A stretch of 51,905 nucleotides of DNA from Burkholderiaceae bacterium (GCA_024637395.1 JAGXFG010000035.1:1-51905); one strand, 5' to 3'; positions 15,569 through 24,932 are shown, counted from the stretch's first letter. The notes: generated by a model not told the origin, from the letters alone. A program made the numbers and translations.

Positions 15569-16407
15569 ATCGGGAAATGCACCGCGGCTCTGGTACGCGG
15601 CTCGGCGGGCATGCGCCAGTGCTGCGTGGTGTCTGGGACGCTCACCGTATTACTGCCGTACTGGCGGCTGCAATGGTGCCGCCCGCCGCAACCGCGATTT
15701 ACCTGCGGGGCATGGAAGCAGGCGGGGGATTGATTCTTGCCCTGGTGGTCGTGCTGGCGTGGCAAACCTTGTTTGCCAGGTTGCGGGGGCGACTTGCCGG
15801 CTGGGATGGCCTGATTGGTGCGCTGGCCTTTGCACTGCTCGCGCCCGAACAGGCGCCGCTCTGGCAACAGGCTCTGGCGCTCAGTTTCGGGGTGGTGATC
15901 GGCGAGCAGATCTTTGGCGGGCGGGGCTGGAGCTTCCTCAACCCGGCAGTGGTCGGGCTGGCGTTCCTGCTCTTCTCGTTCCCCGGCCTGGATCTGCAAC
16001 CGGCGGGCGTCTGGCTCGCCGCCGCATCGCTTCCAGGCGCATTGCTGCTGCTCGCCAGCGGCCTGATTTCGTGGCGGGTAATGGTGGCCGTCGCGGCAAG
16101 CCTGGCCGGCACGGCGCTGATCACCGGAGCAGAGCTCGCGTGGGATGAGATGTTCACCGGCACGATCGTCTTCGGCGTGGTTTTTCTGGCCTGCGATCCG
16201 GTGTCCGCGGCGGCGACCAATGTCGGCCGCTGGTGCTATGGATTCCTGACCGGTGCGCTGCTCGTCGTCTTTGGGTTGGGCGGCGAGCAGGGCGGTTCGA
16301 TTCACGTGCTGGTCTTCGCAGTGCTGGTGGCGAGCATCTTCGCGCCGCTCATCGATCACTGCGTGGTGGCGCTGAACATCCGCCGGCGGAGAGTGCGCAA
16401 TGGCTGA
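15565..16407 (+). CDS. nqrB: NQR subunit B, shortened and lacking the SGAT flavinylation motif
   Basis: 280 codons from ATG 15565 (ATGA overlap with nqrA). Membrane protein of the NqrB/RnfD family: APLWQQALALSFGVVIGEQIFGGRGWSFLNPAVVG, CDPVSAAATNVGRWCYGFLTG and FAPLIDHCVVALNIRRR are all recognisable (quoted in parts of the same chain). Usual NqrB is about 410 residues. Here the N-terminus is some 40 residues shorter, and the stretch between FLNPA and DPVSA has only about 74 residues after the LLF, where the family normally has well over 120. That missing part normally holds the SGAT motif whose Thr carries covalent FMN. No SGAT occurs in this protein. The reading frame is intact, so this is a real variant and not a broken gene. 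Confidence 0.88.
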   Translation: MNREMHRGSGTRLGGHAPVLRGVWDAHRITAVLAAAMVPPAATAIYLRGMEAGGGLILALVVVLAWQTLFARLRGRLAGWDGLIGALAFALLAPEQAPLWQQALALSFGVVIGEQIFGGRGWSFLNPAVVGLAFLLFSFPGLDLQPAGVWLAAASLPGALLLLASGLISWRVMVAVAASLAGTALITGAELAWDEMFTGTIVFGVVFLACDPVSAAATNVGRWCYGFLTGALLVVFGLGGEQGGSIHVLVFAVLVASIFAPLIDHCVVALNIRRRRVRNG

Positions 16408-17212
16408 ATTCAGACCACTGCACTGGTGGCGCCGCCTGCTGGCGCTGCCCAACGACAGCAAGGCCAAGACGCTGGTCGTGGCATTCTTGGTCGCGCTCAT
16501 CTGTGCGACAGCGGTATCGTTCACCGCGGTGCTGCTCAAGCCCCGGCAGGAGGCCAACGTGCGCGAGGCCAGGCTGGCCAGGATGGCGGCAATGATCGCC
16601 GCCTTGCCCGGGGTGTCGGCGGTCGTTCGCGAGACCGGCCTTGATGCGCTCGAAACGGTGATCGTCGATCTCGATCGTGGCCTCATTGCACCCGACATCG
16701 ACCCGGCGGGGTTCGATTTCCGAGCGGCGATCGCCGATCCGGCGCAAGGAGTTGCGCTCGAGCGCGAGGTTGACGTCGCCCGCATCACGCGCCGGCCGAA
16801 GTTTGCGCCGGTGCATCTGCTGCGCAAGGACGGCAAGCTGTTGCTGGTGGTCCTGCCAGTCTATGGCTCCGGCTACCAGTCGACGATCCACGCCTACCTG
16901 GCGCTCGCCGGAGACCTCAATACCGTTGCCGCATTCAACATCGTCGAGCAGGGGGATACCCCCGGCCTGGGCGCACGCATCGCCGATCCGGGCTGGCAAG
17001 CACTTTGGCCGGGGCGGCAGATTGCCGATGCCGACGGGGTCATCAGGATTGCGGTGGTCAGGGGCAGCGCGGCCACCATCCACGAAGTCGACGGCATCTC
17101 CGGAGCTACCCGATCGACCACCGGGGTCACGAATATCCTGCGCTTCTGGCTGGGAGAGCACGGCTACGGACCGTTCCTGCGCCAACTCGCCACGGGAGGT
17201 ACCACGCCGTGA
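16400..17212 (+). CDS. nqrC: NQR subunit C (FMN-carrying)
   Basis: 270 codons; overlaps nqrB by eight bases. One N-terminal membrane span (LVVAFLVALICATAVSFTAVLL) anchors a periplasmic domain. The flavinylation motif SGATRST is present near residue 237, the Thr of SGAT being the FMN attachment site filled by ApbE, whose gene is in this operon. GDTPGLGARIADPGWQALWPG matches the family. It passes electrons within the Na+-pumping complex. Confidence 0.93.
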   Translation: MAEFRPLHWWRRLLALPNDSKAKTLVVAFLVALICATAVSFTAVLLKPRQEANVREARLARMAAMIAALPGVSAVVRETGLDALETVIVDLDRGLIAPDIDPAGFDFRAAIADPAQGVALEREVDVARITRRPKFAPVHLLRKDGKLLLVVLPVYGSGYQSTIHAYLALAGDLNTVAAFNIVEQGDTPGLGARIADPGWQALWPGRQIADADGVIRIAVVRGSAATIHEVDGISGATRSTTGVTNILRFWLGEHGYGPFLRQLATGGTTP

Positions 17213-17868
17213 CTGGCGACCTGCGCCATCTGACCGCGCCCCTGGTAGACAACAACCCGGTGACGCTGCAGATCCTGGGTGTCTGCTCGGCGCTGGCAGT
17301 TACCACCTCGCTGGCCACGGCTCTCACCATGAGCCTGGCCCTCACCGTAGTGCTGGTGATGTCGAGCGCGCTCATCAGCCTGATCCGCAGGCATCTTCCG
17401 GCGAGTATCCGCCTGATCGTTCAGATCACGATCATTTCGGCGCTGGTCATAGTAGCCGAGCAGTTGCTCAGCGCATTCGCGTTCGGGATGAGCGAGAAGC
17501 TCTCGATCTTCGTGGGGCTGATCGTCACCAATTGCGTCGTGCTGGGACGTGCCGAAGGGTTTGCCCTCCACAACCGGGTGTGGCCGAGCGTTCTCGATGC
17601 TCTTGGCAACGGGCTGGGATACAGCCTGGTGCTGGTCATCGTCGGGACGATCCGCGAGTTGCTGGGGACCGGCAAGCTGCTCGGGTTCGCGCTCCTGCCA
17701 ACGGTGGCCGATGGCGGCTGGTTCCAGCCGCTCGCGCTGATGTTGCTTGCGCCCAGCGCCTTCTTCCTGATCGGTCTGCTGGTCTGGGCCATCCGCGCGG
17801 CGCGGCCGATCCAGGTCGAGGATCCTGAGTTCCCGATCCGCACCAACCTTGGTGAGCGGCAATCATGA
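17209..17868 (+). CDS. nqrD: NQR subunit D
   Basis: 219 codons from GTG 17209, which overlaps the nqrC stop (GTGA); this start gives the usual protein length. It has about six membrane segments. The two family Cys that bind the intramembrane iron cluster together with NqrE are visible in [13 protein letters not shown] (first span) and [43 protein letters not shown] (in two parts) is typical. An integral, Na+-pathway subunit of NQR. Its stop overlaps the nqrE start. Confidence 0.94.
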   Translation: MTGDLRHLTAPLVDNNPVTLQILGVCSALAVTTSLATALTMSLALTVVLVMSSALISLIRRHLPASIRLIVQITIISALVIVAEQLLSAFAFGMSEKLSIFVGLIVTNCVVLGRAEGFALHNRVWPSVLDALGNGLGYSLVLVIVGTIRELLGTGKLLGFALLPTVADGGWFQPLALMLLAPSAFFLIGLLVWAIRAARPIQVEDPEFPIRTNLGERQS

Positions 17869-18467
17869 TGGAACTCCTGCTCAAGGCGGTGTTCGCCGAG
17901 AATCTGGCGCTCTCCTTCTTCCTCGGCATGTGCACCTTCCTCGCCGTCTCGAAGAACGTGGAGACCGCTTTTGGACTGGGCATCGCGGTGATTGTCGTAC
18001 AGGCGATCAGCGTCCCCCTGAACTACCTCATCTACAGCCTGTTGCTCGAGCGCGGCGCCTGGGCGTGGGCGGGACTGCCCGACGTCGAGTTGGGGTTCCT
18101 GAGGCTGATCAGCTTCGTCGGGGTTATTGCCGCGCTGGTGCAGATTCTTGAAATGGTCCTCGATCGCTTCGCGCCGCGGCTGCATCGCGCGCTGGGCATC
18201 TTCCTGCCGCTCATCACGGTCAACTGCGCAATTCTTGGCGCCAGCCTCTTCATGGTCGAAAGACAGTATGGGCTGTCCGAATCGCTGGTCTACGGGCTCG
18301 GCAGCGGCATCGGTTGGGCGCTCGCCATTACCGCCTTTGCAGCGATCCGGGAGCGGCTGCGCTACAGCGACATTCCTGCCGGATTGCAGGGGCTGGGGAT
18401 CGCCTTCATCGTCACCGGACTGATGTCGATGGGATTCTCGGCCTTCATCGGAGTGCAACTGCCATGA
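17865..18467 (+). CDS. nqrE: NQR subunit E
   Basis: 200 codons, start ATG 17865 in an ATGA overlap with nqrD (a second ATG follows directly). Six membrane segments. The paired Cys are in [16 protein letters not shown] and [17 protein letters not shown], matching Nqr[30 protein letters not shown] (in two parts) and the C-terminal [14 protein letters not shown] are typical. It forms with NqrD the antiparallel membrane pair holding the iron centre. Confidence 0.95.
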   Translation: MMELLLKAVFAENLALSFFLGMCTFLAVSKNVETAFGLGIAVIVVQAISVPLNYLIYSLLLERGAWAWAGLPDVELGFLRLISFVGVIAALVQILEMVLDRFAPRLHRALGIFLPLITVNCAILGASLFMVERQYGLSESLVYGLGSGIGWALAITAFAAIRERLRYSDIPAGLQGLGIAFIVTGLMSMGFSAFIGVQLP

Positions 18468-19687
18468 GCGAGGTCGCTCTCGGGATCGCCCTGTTCGTGG
18501 CAGTGGTGCTGTTCCTGACCCTGGTGGTGATGGCCGCGCGCAGCTTGCTGATTAGCGCCGAAGCGGTCACGGTCACGGTCAACGGTCACAACCGCATTCC
18601 CAGCACCACGGGCGAGCGGCTGCTCGGCGTGCTCGCCGGCAACGGGATCCCGGTCCCGGCGGCCTGCGGTGGCACCGGGACCTGCGGCCAGTGCCGGGTC
18701 ACCGTGACCGCCGGCGGTGGCGAAGTCCTGCCGATCGAGGCGGGGCGGCTGACCCGCGCCGAGATCAGGAGCGGAGTGCGGCTTGCCTGCCAGGTAATCA
18801 CGCGCGACGATCTGGCGGTGACGGTTTCGGACGAGATTCTCGGCGCCGAGACCTGGGAATGTACGCTCGCCTCCAGCCGGACCGTCGCGCCGCTGATTCG
18901 CGAACTGGTGCTCACGCTGCCGCCCGGGCGTGAAATCGAGTTTCGGCCGGGCGCGTTCGTGCAGGTTGCCGCGCCGCCGTACGAGTTGTCGTTCGCGGAT
19001 TTCGAGATTGCGCCCGAGCATCGCCGCGCCTGGGATCGCCTGCAATTGGAGCATCTGAAAGCCGGCAGCGAGCAGACAGTGTCGCGCGCCTACTCGGTGG
19101 CCAACACGCCGGACCAAGGCAGCGGGCGCATTGTCCTGCTCGTCAGGTTGGCGCTGCCGCCGCCCACTGTCGCCCAGGCGCAGCCGGGAGTGGTCTCGTC
19201 CTATCTGTTCGGGCTGAGGCCCGCCGATCAGGTCGAGGTCTCGGGGCCATTTGGACACTTCGCGGTGAGCGATAGTGAGCGCGAGATGATCTTTATCGGC
19301 GGCGGGGTCGGCATGGCGCCACTTCGGGCGATGATCACCGACCAGCTTGAGAACCAGCATACCGGGCGCCGGCTAAGCTTCTGGTATGGCGCGCGCAGCG
19401 CCGTCGACCTGTTTTATCGTGAAGAGTTCGACCGGCTCGCCGCCGCGCACGACAACTTCCACTGGACCGTGGCGTTGTCGGATCCAGCGCCGGATGATGG
19501 CTGGGAGGGACCGACCGGATTCATCCACGAGGTCGTGTTCGAGCGCTATCTCAAGACCCATTCTGCGCCCGAAGCCTGTGAATACTATCTGTGCGGACCA
19601 CCGCTGATGATCACTGCCGTGCTCGCGATGCTCGAGGACGCGGGCGTCGATCCCGAGCGGATATTCAATGACGATTTCGGAGGGTAG
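18464..19687 (+). CDS. nqrF: NQR subunit F, NADH dehydrogenase with FAD and [2Fe-2S]
   Basis: 407 codons from ATG 18464 (ATGA overlap with nqrE). One N-terminal membrane span, then a plant-type ferredoxin domain with Cys68, Cys74, Cys77 and Cys109 ([12 protein letters not shown] and RLACQV). The FAD domain shows [10 protein letters not shown] and the NADH domain shows [16 protein letters not shown] and YYLCGPPLM. It takes electrons from NADH and passes them through FAD and the iron-sulfur cluster to the rest of the complex. Confidence 0.95.
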   Translation: MSEVALGIALFVAVVLFLTLVVMAARSLLISAEAVTVTVNGHNRIPSTTGERLLGVLAGNGIPVPAACGGTGTCGQCRVTVTAGGGEVLPIEAGRLTRAEIRSGVRLACQVITRDDLAVTVSDEILGAETWECTLASSRTVAPLIRELVLTLPPGREIEFRPGAFVQVAAPPYELSFADFEIAPEHRRAWDRLQLEHLKAGSEQTVSRAYSVANTPDQGSGRIVLLVRLALPPPTVAQAQPGVVSSYLFGLRPADQVEVSGPFGHFAVSDSEREMIFIGGGVGMAPLRAMITDQLENQHTGRRLSFWYGARSAVDLFYREEFDRLAAAHDNFHWTVALSDPAPDDGWEGPTGFIHEVVFERYLKTHSAPEACEYYLCGPPLMITAVLAMLEDAGVDPERIFNDDFGG

Positions 19688-19691
19688 GGCG

Positions 19692-20663
19692 ATGAAGGTC
19701 ACGCGCCGTCAGTTGTTCGCCACCACTGGTGGCCTGTTGCTCGGCGCCGGCTTGCCGGCGCTGGCCCGCGGGGTGAGAGTAATCGGCGGGCCGGCATTCG
19801 GCTCTTCGTGGCGGGCGATCGTTCCGGACCTGACTCAGCGCGGGGTGCTCCAGCATGAGTTGCAGGGCATCGTCAACGCCGTGGATCGTGCGATGTCGCC
19901 ATTTCGTGCCGACTCGGCGGTGACGCGCTTCAACAACAGCCCTTCGACTGACTGGATCGCGCAACCCCCGGAGAACTGCGCCGTGCTCGGCGAGGGCTTG
20001 CGGATCGCCCGCTTCACGATGGGCGCGTTTGATCCGACCGTGGGAGCGGTGGTCGGGCGCTATGGATTCGGCCCTCTCACCCGGGATTCGGCCGGCAGCC
20101 ACAGCGCCCTGGCGGTGCGCAGCGCCGCGGTGCGCAAGGCATATCCGGGGATGTCGCTCGATCTCTGCGGCATCGCCAAGGGCTATGCGCTGGACCGCAT
20201 GGCCGACGCGGTTGCGGCAGCAGGCGCGGGCGATTTCCTGATTGAGCTCGGCGGCGAAGTCTTCGCGCGCGGACGTCATCCGGGGGGAAGGCCGTGGCAG
20301 GCCGGTATCGAAAGTCCGGATCCCGGCGAGTATGCAGTGCACCGCCTGGTGCGCCTCGATGGCGAGGCGCTGGCGACCTCGGGCGACCGGGTGAACAGTT
20401 ACCGGGTGGCAGGACGACGCTACTGCCACATCATCGATCCGCGTTCGCGGCGACCGGCCGACAATCGCCTTGCTGGGGTATCGGTACTCGCGCCGGTGGC
20501 CGCGACCGCCGATGCGCTGGCCACCGCGCTGTTTGTAATGGGTGAGCAGGCCGGTGTGGCATTCGCGCGCCGCGAGGCCATCGCCGCGCTGTTCGTACGC
20601 CACGAAGAGTCTGGTTTCAGCGATGTCATGACCGGTGGCTTCGCTGCCCACGTCCTGGCCTAG
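19692..20663 (+). CDS. apbE: FAD:protein FMN transferase
   Basis: 323 codons from ATG 19692 (protein MKVTRRQLFATTGG), five bases after nqrF, with GGAGGG upstream. The N-terminal TRRQLF followed by a hydrophobic stretch resembles a Tat signal, so the enzyme acts in the periplasm. Family motifs DAVDRAMSPFRADSAVTRFN-like text, GAFDPTVGAVVGRYGFGP, LDLCGIAKGYALDRMAD and YCHIIDPRSRRPADN are present. It attaches FMN to Thr in SGAT sites; here NqrC is the visible substrate, because NqrB lacks the motif. Confidence 0.92.
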   Translation: MKVTRRQLFATTGGLLLGAGLPALARGVRVIGGPAFGSSWRAIVPDLTQRGVLQHELQGIVNAVDRAMSPFRADSAVTRFNNSPSTDWIAQPPENCAVLGEGLRIARFTMGAFDPTVGAVVGRYGFGPLTRDSAGSHSALAVRSAAVRKAYPGMSLDLCGIAKGYALDRMADAVAAAGAGDFLIELGGEVFARGRHPGGRPWQAGIESPDPGEYAVHRLVRLDGEALATSGDRVNSYRVAGRRYCHIIDPRSRRPADNRLAGVSVLAPVAATADALATALFVMGEQAGVAFARREAIAALFVRHEESGFSDVMTGGFAAHVLA

Positions 20664-20671
20664 GAGTTGCC

Positions 20672-20845
20672 GTGGAAATCTTCCTGCTGACGTTGTTCAT
20701 CTTCCTGGTCGCCGCCGCCGGACTCGCGATCGGTGTCATCGCTGGCCGCGACCCGCTCACTGGTAGCTGCGGCAGCCGCGCCTGTGCGCGCTTTGGCAGT
20801 TGCGGCGGCTGCGGACGATCTGGATCGGGGGGGCACAAGCCATGA
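20672..20845 (+). CDS. nqrM: NqrM, small maturation factor of Na+-NQR
   Basis: 57 codons from GTG 20672; AGGAG lies six bases upstream. One N-terminal membrane span (MEIFLLTLFIFLVAAAGLAI) followed by a Cys-rich tail with four Cys (GSCGSRAC, then GSCGGCGRS), the layout of NqrM (former DUF539). NqrM is needed to deliver iron for the NqrD/NqrE centre. Its position directly after apbE in the nqr operon confirms the call. The Cys spacing differs from the type form I recall. The stop overlaps the start of the next gene. Confidence 0.85.
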   Translation: MEIFLLTLFIFLVAAAGLAIGVIAGRDPLTGSCGSRACARFGSCGGCGRSGSGGHKP

Positions 20846-22347
20846 TGGCCCGATCGAAGATCAGCGACTACATGGTGACCGAACTGGTCACGCTGGTTCC
20901 CGAAATGGAAATCAATCGCGCGATGCAGGTCCTGCTCGATCGCGCCGTCTCGGGCGCTCCGGTGATCGATGGCAAGGGTGAACTGGTCGGAGTGCTCTCG
21001 CAGAAGGACTGCCTCAAGGCGGCGTTGAATGCCAGCTATTATCAGCAGTGGGGCGGAGCGGTGGCCGACTACATGAGCGCAGAGGTCGAAACACTGGATG
21101 CCGAACTTGATATCGTCGAGGCCGCCGAGCGATTTCTCGCCAGCCACTACCGGCGCTTCCCGGTAATGCTGGAGGGGCGTTTGGTAGGCCAGATCAGCCG
21201 TAGCGACCTGCTGCGGCTCTGGTCGATAACTGGGCCTGATGGCTCATTGCCAGGAGATCAACGGATGGAGAACGAACTGCAACTTGCTGCCGGAGCCCCG
21301 GTGGGACTGGAGGCGGCAATCCGCTTTGCGATCGCGCACGAATCCCCCTGGAGCCGCGATCCCGCGTCGGGCAATTGGGGCGTTCACCGGGATGATCCCC
21401 CGCCATGGAACCGTTTGCTCGGTCCGGTATCGCCGCGCGGCCCGTGTTCGGGAGTGGTGGTGCGCAACGGCGTTCAGCTGGCGGCCTGGGGAGAGCCGGG
21501 TCGCGAAGACCTGACCTTCAGCGTCGCCAAGACCTACCTCGCGCTGATCGCCGGGGTCGCCCATGACCGCGGGCTGCTACCCGAGCTCGACGAGCCGGTT
21601 GGCGCGCGGGTACGCAATATCGGGTTTGAAGGCGATCACAACGCCGCGGTGACCTGGCGACACCTGTTGCAGCAGACCAGCGAATGGGAAGGGGAATGCT
21701 TTGGGGTGCCCGAACAGGCCGACCGCTATCGGGTGGTGTCGTTCGACCCGACCCCTGTCCACGGGCGCAAGGGTGAGGCCCGGCCGCTGCGCCAGCCGGG
21801 CGGCTACTGGGAATACAACGATGTGCGCATCAACCAGCTTTCGCTGGCCTTGCTGCACCTCTTTGGGCGGCCATTGCCGGAGGTGTTCGCCGAGGCGATC
21901 GCTGGCCCCTGCGGGGCAAGCAGCGACTGGCGCTGGGTGGGCTACGACAACGCCTGGGTGGAGATCGGCGGTCGTCTGGTGCAATCGGTCCCCGGCGGCA
22001 CGCACTGGGGCGGCGGAATGTCGATCGATAGTTTCGACCAGGCGCTTATCGGGCAAATGCTGCTCAGCGGGGGCCGGGTCGGCGGCACACAGGTGCTGTC
22101 CAGCGAGTGGATCAAGTTGATGCTGACCCCGTGTGCGCTCGCGCCCTTCTACGGCTTCCTGGTGTGGCTCAACGCCGGAAAACGGGTGTTCCCCGGTCTG
22201 CCCGAGTCGAGCTGGTTTGCGATCGGTGCCGGCAGCTCGATCACCTGGATCGACCCGCAGCGCGATGCAGTGGTGGTGGTGCGCTGGATCGACGCGGCGG
22301 CAACCAATGAGGTGCTGGCCGGGATCGGCAACGCTCTCCAGGCTTGA
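20842..22347 (+). CDS. CBS-pair/serine hydrolase (beta-lactamase fold) fusion
   Basis: 501 codons from ATG 20842, overlapping nqrM. Residues 1-125 hold two CBS domains (VSGAPVIDGKGELVGVLSQKD and YRRFPVMLEGRLVGQISRSDL), which usually bind adenine nucleotides. Residues about 145-500 form a serine beta-lactamase/penicillin-binding fold: catalytic SVAK (Ser227, Lys230) in TFSVAKTYLALIAGVA, second motif YND in YWEYNDVRIN, third motif HWGGG. There is no signal peptide, so the hydrolase would be cytoplasmic. A good ribosome binding site and ATG lie at the junction (21252-21267), so the C-terminal domain may also be made alone. The substrate is unknown. A fused assembly error or a recent gene fusion are both possible. 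Confidence 0.8.
   Translation: MMARSKISDYMVTELVTLVPEMEINRAMQVLLDRAVSGAPVIDGKGELVGVLSQKDCLKAALNASYYQQWGGAVADYMSAEVETLDAELDIVEAAERFLASHYRRFPVMLEGRLVGQISRSDLLRLWSITGPDGSLPGDQRMENELQLAAGAPVGLEAAIRFAIAHESPWSRDPASGNWGVHRDDPPPWNRLLGPVSPRGPCSGVVVRNGVQLAAWGEPGREDLTFSVAKTYLALIAGVAHDRGLLPELDEPVGARVRNIGFEGDHNAAVTWRHLLQQTSEWEGECFGVPEQADRYRVVSFDPTPVHGRKGEARPLRQPGGYWEYNDVRINQLSLALLHLFGRPLPEVFAEAIAGPCGASSDWRWVGYDNAWVEIGGRLVQSVPGGTHWGGGMSIDSFDQALIGQMLLSGGRVGGTQVLSSEWIKLMLTPCALAPFYGFLVWLNAGKRVFPGLPESSWFAIGAGSSITWIDPQRDAVVVVRWIDAAATNEVLAGIGNALQA
21252..21267 (+). promoter_or_regulatory. Internal ribosome binding site and in-frame ATG between CBS and hydrolase domains
   Basis: AGGAG at 21252-21256 is followed eight bases later by ATG 21265, in frame at codon 142, exactly at the domain boundary (protein MENELQLAAG). 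Its quality is as good as that of neighbouring genuine starts, so a separate 360-residue hydrolase is plausible. Confidence 0.45.
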
Positions 22348-22361
22348 GCGCGCAGCGGTGG

Positions 22362-24932
22362 TCAATTACTCAGCCGAAGTGATGGTGGCAGCACCCGGGA
22401 GCGCACCAGCCACCTCAGCAGTTCGAGCAGGAACGAGGTGACGACACCAACGGCACTGGCCGCCAGCACCAGTTCCGGGCGCACCGGCGCAAAGCGGAAC
22501 AGCTGGCTCAGGGTCGGAACGAAAAGTGCCGCAAGCAGCAGGGCCGCGGTCGCCAGTGCAATCAGCACCAGTTCACGATTGGGGCGCACCAGCGCGCTGA
22601 TCAGCCCGGTCGAGAACGACCGGTTGACCAGGATCAGCCCAAAATTGGCGATCACCAGCGCCACGAAAGTGGCTGCCCGGGCTTCGGGGGCAGTGATCGA
22701 TTGGCCCAGCATCGCCAGGAAGAAGGCGGAGGCGGCGCACAGGATCAGCACGCCCTGAACCAGGCTCCAGGCAATCAGCCGGCTGGAGAAAAGCGGTGAA
22801 CGCCGGTCGCGGGGCGGCCGGGTCATGATATCGGGCTCCTCGTCCTCGGCCTCGAAGACGAAGGAGCCAACCGGGTCGATGATCAGCTCCAGGAAGGCTA
22901 TGTGGGCCGGAAAGAATATGATCGGCCAGCCAAAGATGAGGGGCAGCAGAGTAAGGCCGGCAATCGGCACGTGCACCGCGAGCACGAACGCCATGGCCTT
23001 GCGCAGGTTGTCGTAGATGCGCCGTCCCAGCCGAATCGCCTGGACGATCGAGCCGAAGTCATCGTCGAGCAGCACCAGCGCTGAGGCCTCGCGCGCAACG
23101 TCGGTGCCTCTTACGCCCATCGCTATCCCGATGTGGGCGGCCTTTAACGACGGGGCATCGTTGACCCCGTCGCCGGTCATCGCCACCACTTCGCCTCCCG
23201 CCTGGAAGGCTTCGATGAGGCGCAGCTTCTGCTCCGGTAGTACCCGCGCGAATACCGTCTCCCCGGCAATCGCAGCGGTGAGTTCACTGTCACTCATGGC
23301 GGCGAGCTGGTCGCCGATCAGACCCTCGCCATCGCTGGATATGCCAGCCTGTTCGGCAATGGCCCTGGCGGTCGTCGGAAAGTCACCGGTGATCATCACT
23401 ACCCTGATGCCGGCGCTGCGGCATTCGTCGATCGCCGCCGGCACGCCCGGGCGCAGCGGGTCAGCCAGCGCCAGCAGTCCGAGCAGCGTGAAATCGAAAG
23501 CCTGCGGCGACTCAGGCCAGCGATCGCCTGCAAAATCGGCGCGAGCCACTGCCAACACGCGCAACCCGCTCGCTGCCATCTCCCGGGCCTTTTGCTGCAT
23601 CGATCCACCGTCCGCGGCGTCGAGCCGGCAGAGCCCCGCAACGGCCTCAGGCGCTCCCTTGACGGCAACAACATGTGGGTCCTGGCCCGGTGCCTGCCAG
23701 ATGTGGGTCATCGCCAGGCAGCTGGGGCCAAGGCCGTACTCGTGCACCAGGTTCCAGCCGTCGTGGCGACCGCCACTGGCCAGGCGTGCCCGGCCAAGTT
23801 CGTGTATCGCCTTCTCCATGGGATCGAGCGGATCGAGTTCGCTCGCCAGGACGGCGCTATCGAGCAGCGCGTGAAAGGCTGCCGGCAGGGGCTGCGAATT
23901 GGCTTCCCAGCACACGATGCCGTTGCTGCCGGGGACGGCAAGCTCGGCGATCGTCATGCGGTTCTGGGTCAACGTCCCGGTCTTGTCGGTGCAAAGTATC
24001 GTCGCCGATCCCAGCGTCTCGATGGTGGCGGCACGCCTGGTCAGCACGTTCCGGCGCGACATTCGCCAGGCTCCCATCGCCAGGAACACCGTGAGGATCA
24101 GCACGAATTCCTGCGGCAGCATCGACATTGCCAGCGTGATGCCGGCTAGCACCGCCTGGAGCCAGTCACCCCGCAGATAGACGTAGAGCGCGACCACGAT
24201 CGTGCTGAAGCTCAGCCCGATGATCGAGAACACGCGCACCATTCGGCGGGTTTCGAGGTGCAATGGTGTCTGCGGGGTTTCCAGATCGAAGAGCGCCTTG
24301 CCGATGCGGCCCATTTCGCTAGTCGTGCCGGTGGCGTGCACCTGCGCCAATCCCTGGCCGTCGACCACCACCGTGCCGGCGTATACCCAAGGCAGATTGT
24401 CGCCACCAGGCCGGGCTGGGGCAGGGTCATTGCCGGCGGTGACCTTGCGCACCGGAACGGCTTCCCCGGTGAGCAGGGACTCGTCGGTTTGGAGGTCGTG
24501 GGCGGTGAGCAACAACGCGTCGGCGGGGACACGGTCACCTTCCTGCAGCATCAACAGGTCGCCGCGCACCACTTCGCGCCCGGCGATCCGCAGCCGCTGG
24601 CCGTCACGCACCACCAGTGCCTGGGGGCTGGTCATGTCGCGCAGCGCCTCCAGGACCCGCTCGGTGCGCCGCTCCTGGACCAGGGTGATCACGATGATCA
24701 TCACCACGAAGGCCAGCAGCATCAGCGCTTCACCGGTATCGCCCAGCAGGAGGTAGATCAGCGCCGCCGCAACCAGGAGCTGGAACATGGGCTCGCGCAC
24801 CACCTCCAGCGCGATTCGCGCGAGCGTACGCCGCCGCGGCTGGGGCAACTCGTTCGGGCCATCACTGGCGAGTCGCAGCGCGGCTTCCGCCGACGAAAGA
24901 CCCTCGAGTCCGATTTCCTCAGCTGGGTCCAT
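22362..24932 (-). CDS. P-type cation-transporting ATPase (P2-like)
   Basis: 856 codons from ATG 24932 (protein MDPAEEIGLEGLSSAEAALRL), which begins at the cation ATPase N-terminal domain; a TTG at 25007 would extend it by 25 residues. Phosphorylation site DKTGTLTQNRM (about residue 320), actuator motif LLTGEAVPV (TGE), ATP-binding KGAPEAV, hinge MTGDGVNDAPSLKAAHIGIAMG. The fourth span has SMLPQEFVLILTVFLAMGAWRM, PQEF replacing the PEGL of calcium pumps, so the ion is uncertain (Ca2+, Mn2+, Mg2+ or H+). About ten membrane segments. It is convergent with the CBS/hydrolase gene (14 bases between stops), and follows a two-component system on the same strand, which could control it. Confidence 0.9.
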   Translation of the reverse strand: MDPAEEIGLEGLSSAEAALRLASDGPNELPQPRRRTLARIALEVVREPMFQLLVAAALIYLLLGDTGEALMLLAFVVMIIVITLVQERRTERVLEALRDMTSPQALVVRDGQRLRIAGREVVRGDLLMLQEGDRVPADALLLTAHDLQTDESLLTGEAVPVRKVTAGNDPAPARPGGDNLPWVYAGTVVVDGQGLAQVHATGTTSEMGRIGKALFDLETPQTPLHLETRRMVRVFSIIGLSFSTIVVALYVYLRGDWLQAVLAGITLAMSMLPQEFVLILTVFLAMGAWRMSRRNVLTRRAATIETLGSATILCTDKTGTLTQNRMTIAELAVPGSNGIVCWEANSQPLPAAFHALLDSAVLASELDPLDPMEKAIHELGRARLASGGRHDGWNLVHEYGLGPSCLAMTHIWQAPGQDPHVVAVKGAPEAVAGLCRLDAADGGSMQQKAREMAASGLRVLAVARADFAGDRWPESPQAFDFTLLGLLALADPLRPGVPAAIDECRSAGIRVVMITGDFPTTARAIAEQAGISSDGEGLIGDQLAAMSDSELTAAIAGETVFARVLPEQKLRLIEAFQAGGEVVAMTGDGVNDAPSLKAAHIGIAMGVRGTDVAREASALVLLDDDFGSIVQAIRLGRRIYDNLRKAMAFVLAVHVPIAGLTLLPLIFGWPIIFFPAHIAFLELIIDPVGSFVFEAEDEEPDIMTRPPRDRRSPLFSSRLIAWSLVQGVLILCAASAFFLAMLGQSITAPEARAATFVALVIANFGLILVNRSFSTGLISALVRPNRELVLIALATAALLLAALFVPTLSQLFRFAPVRPELVLAASAVGVVTSFLLELLRWLVRSRVLPPSLRLSN

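Noticed and set aside
14315-20663. The cluster as an Rnf complex
   Set aside because: Order A-F, NqrF with ferredoxin and FAD/NADH domains, and nqrM identify it as NQR; RnfB with its cluster-binding Cys is absent.
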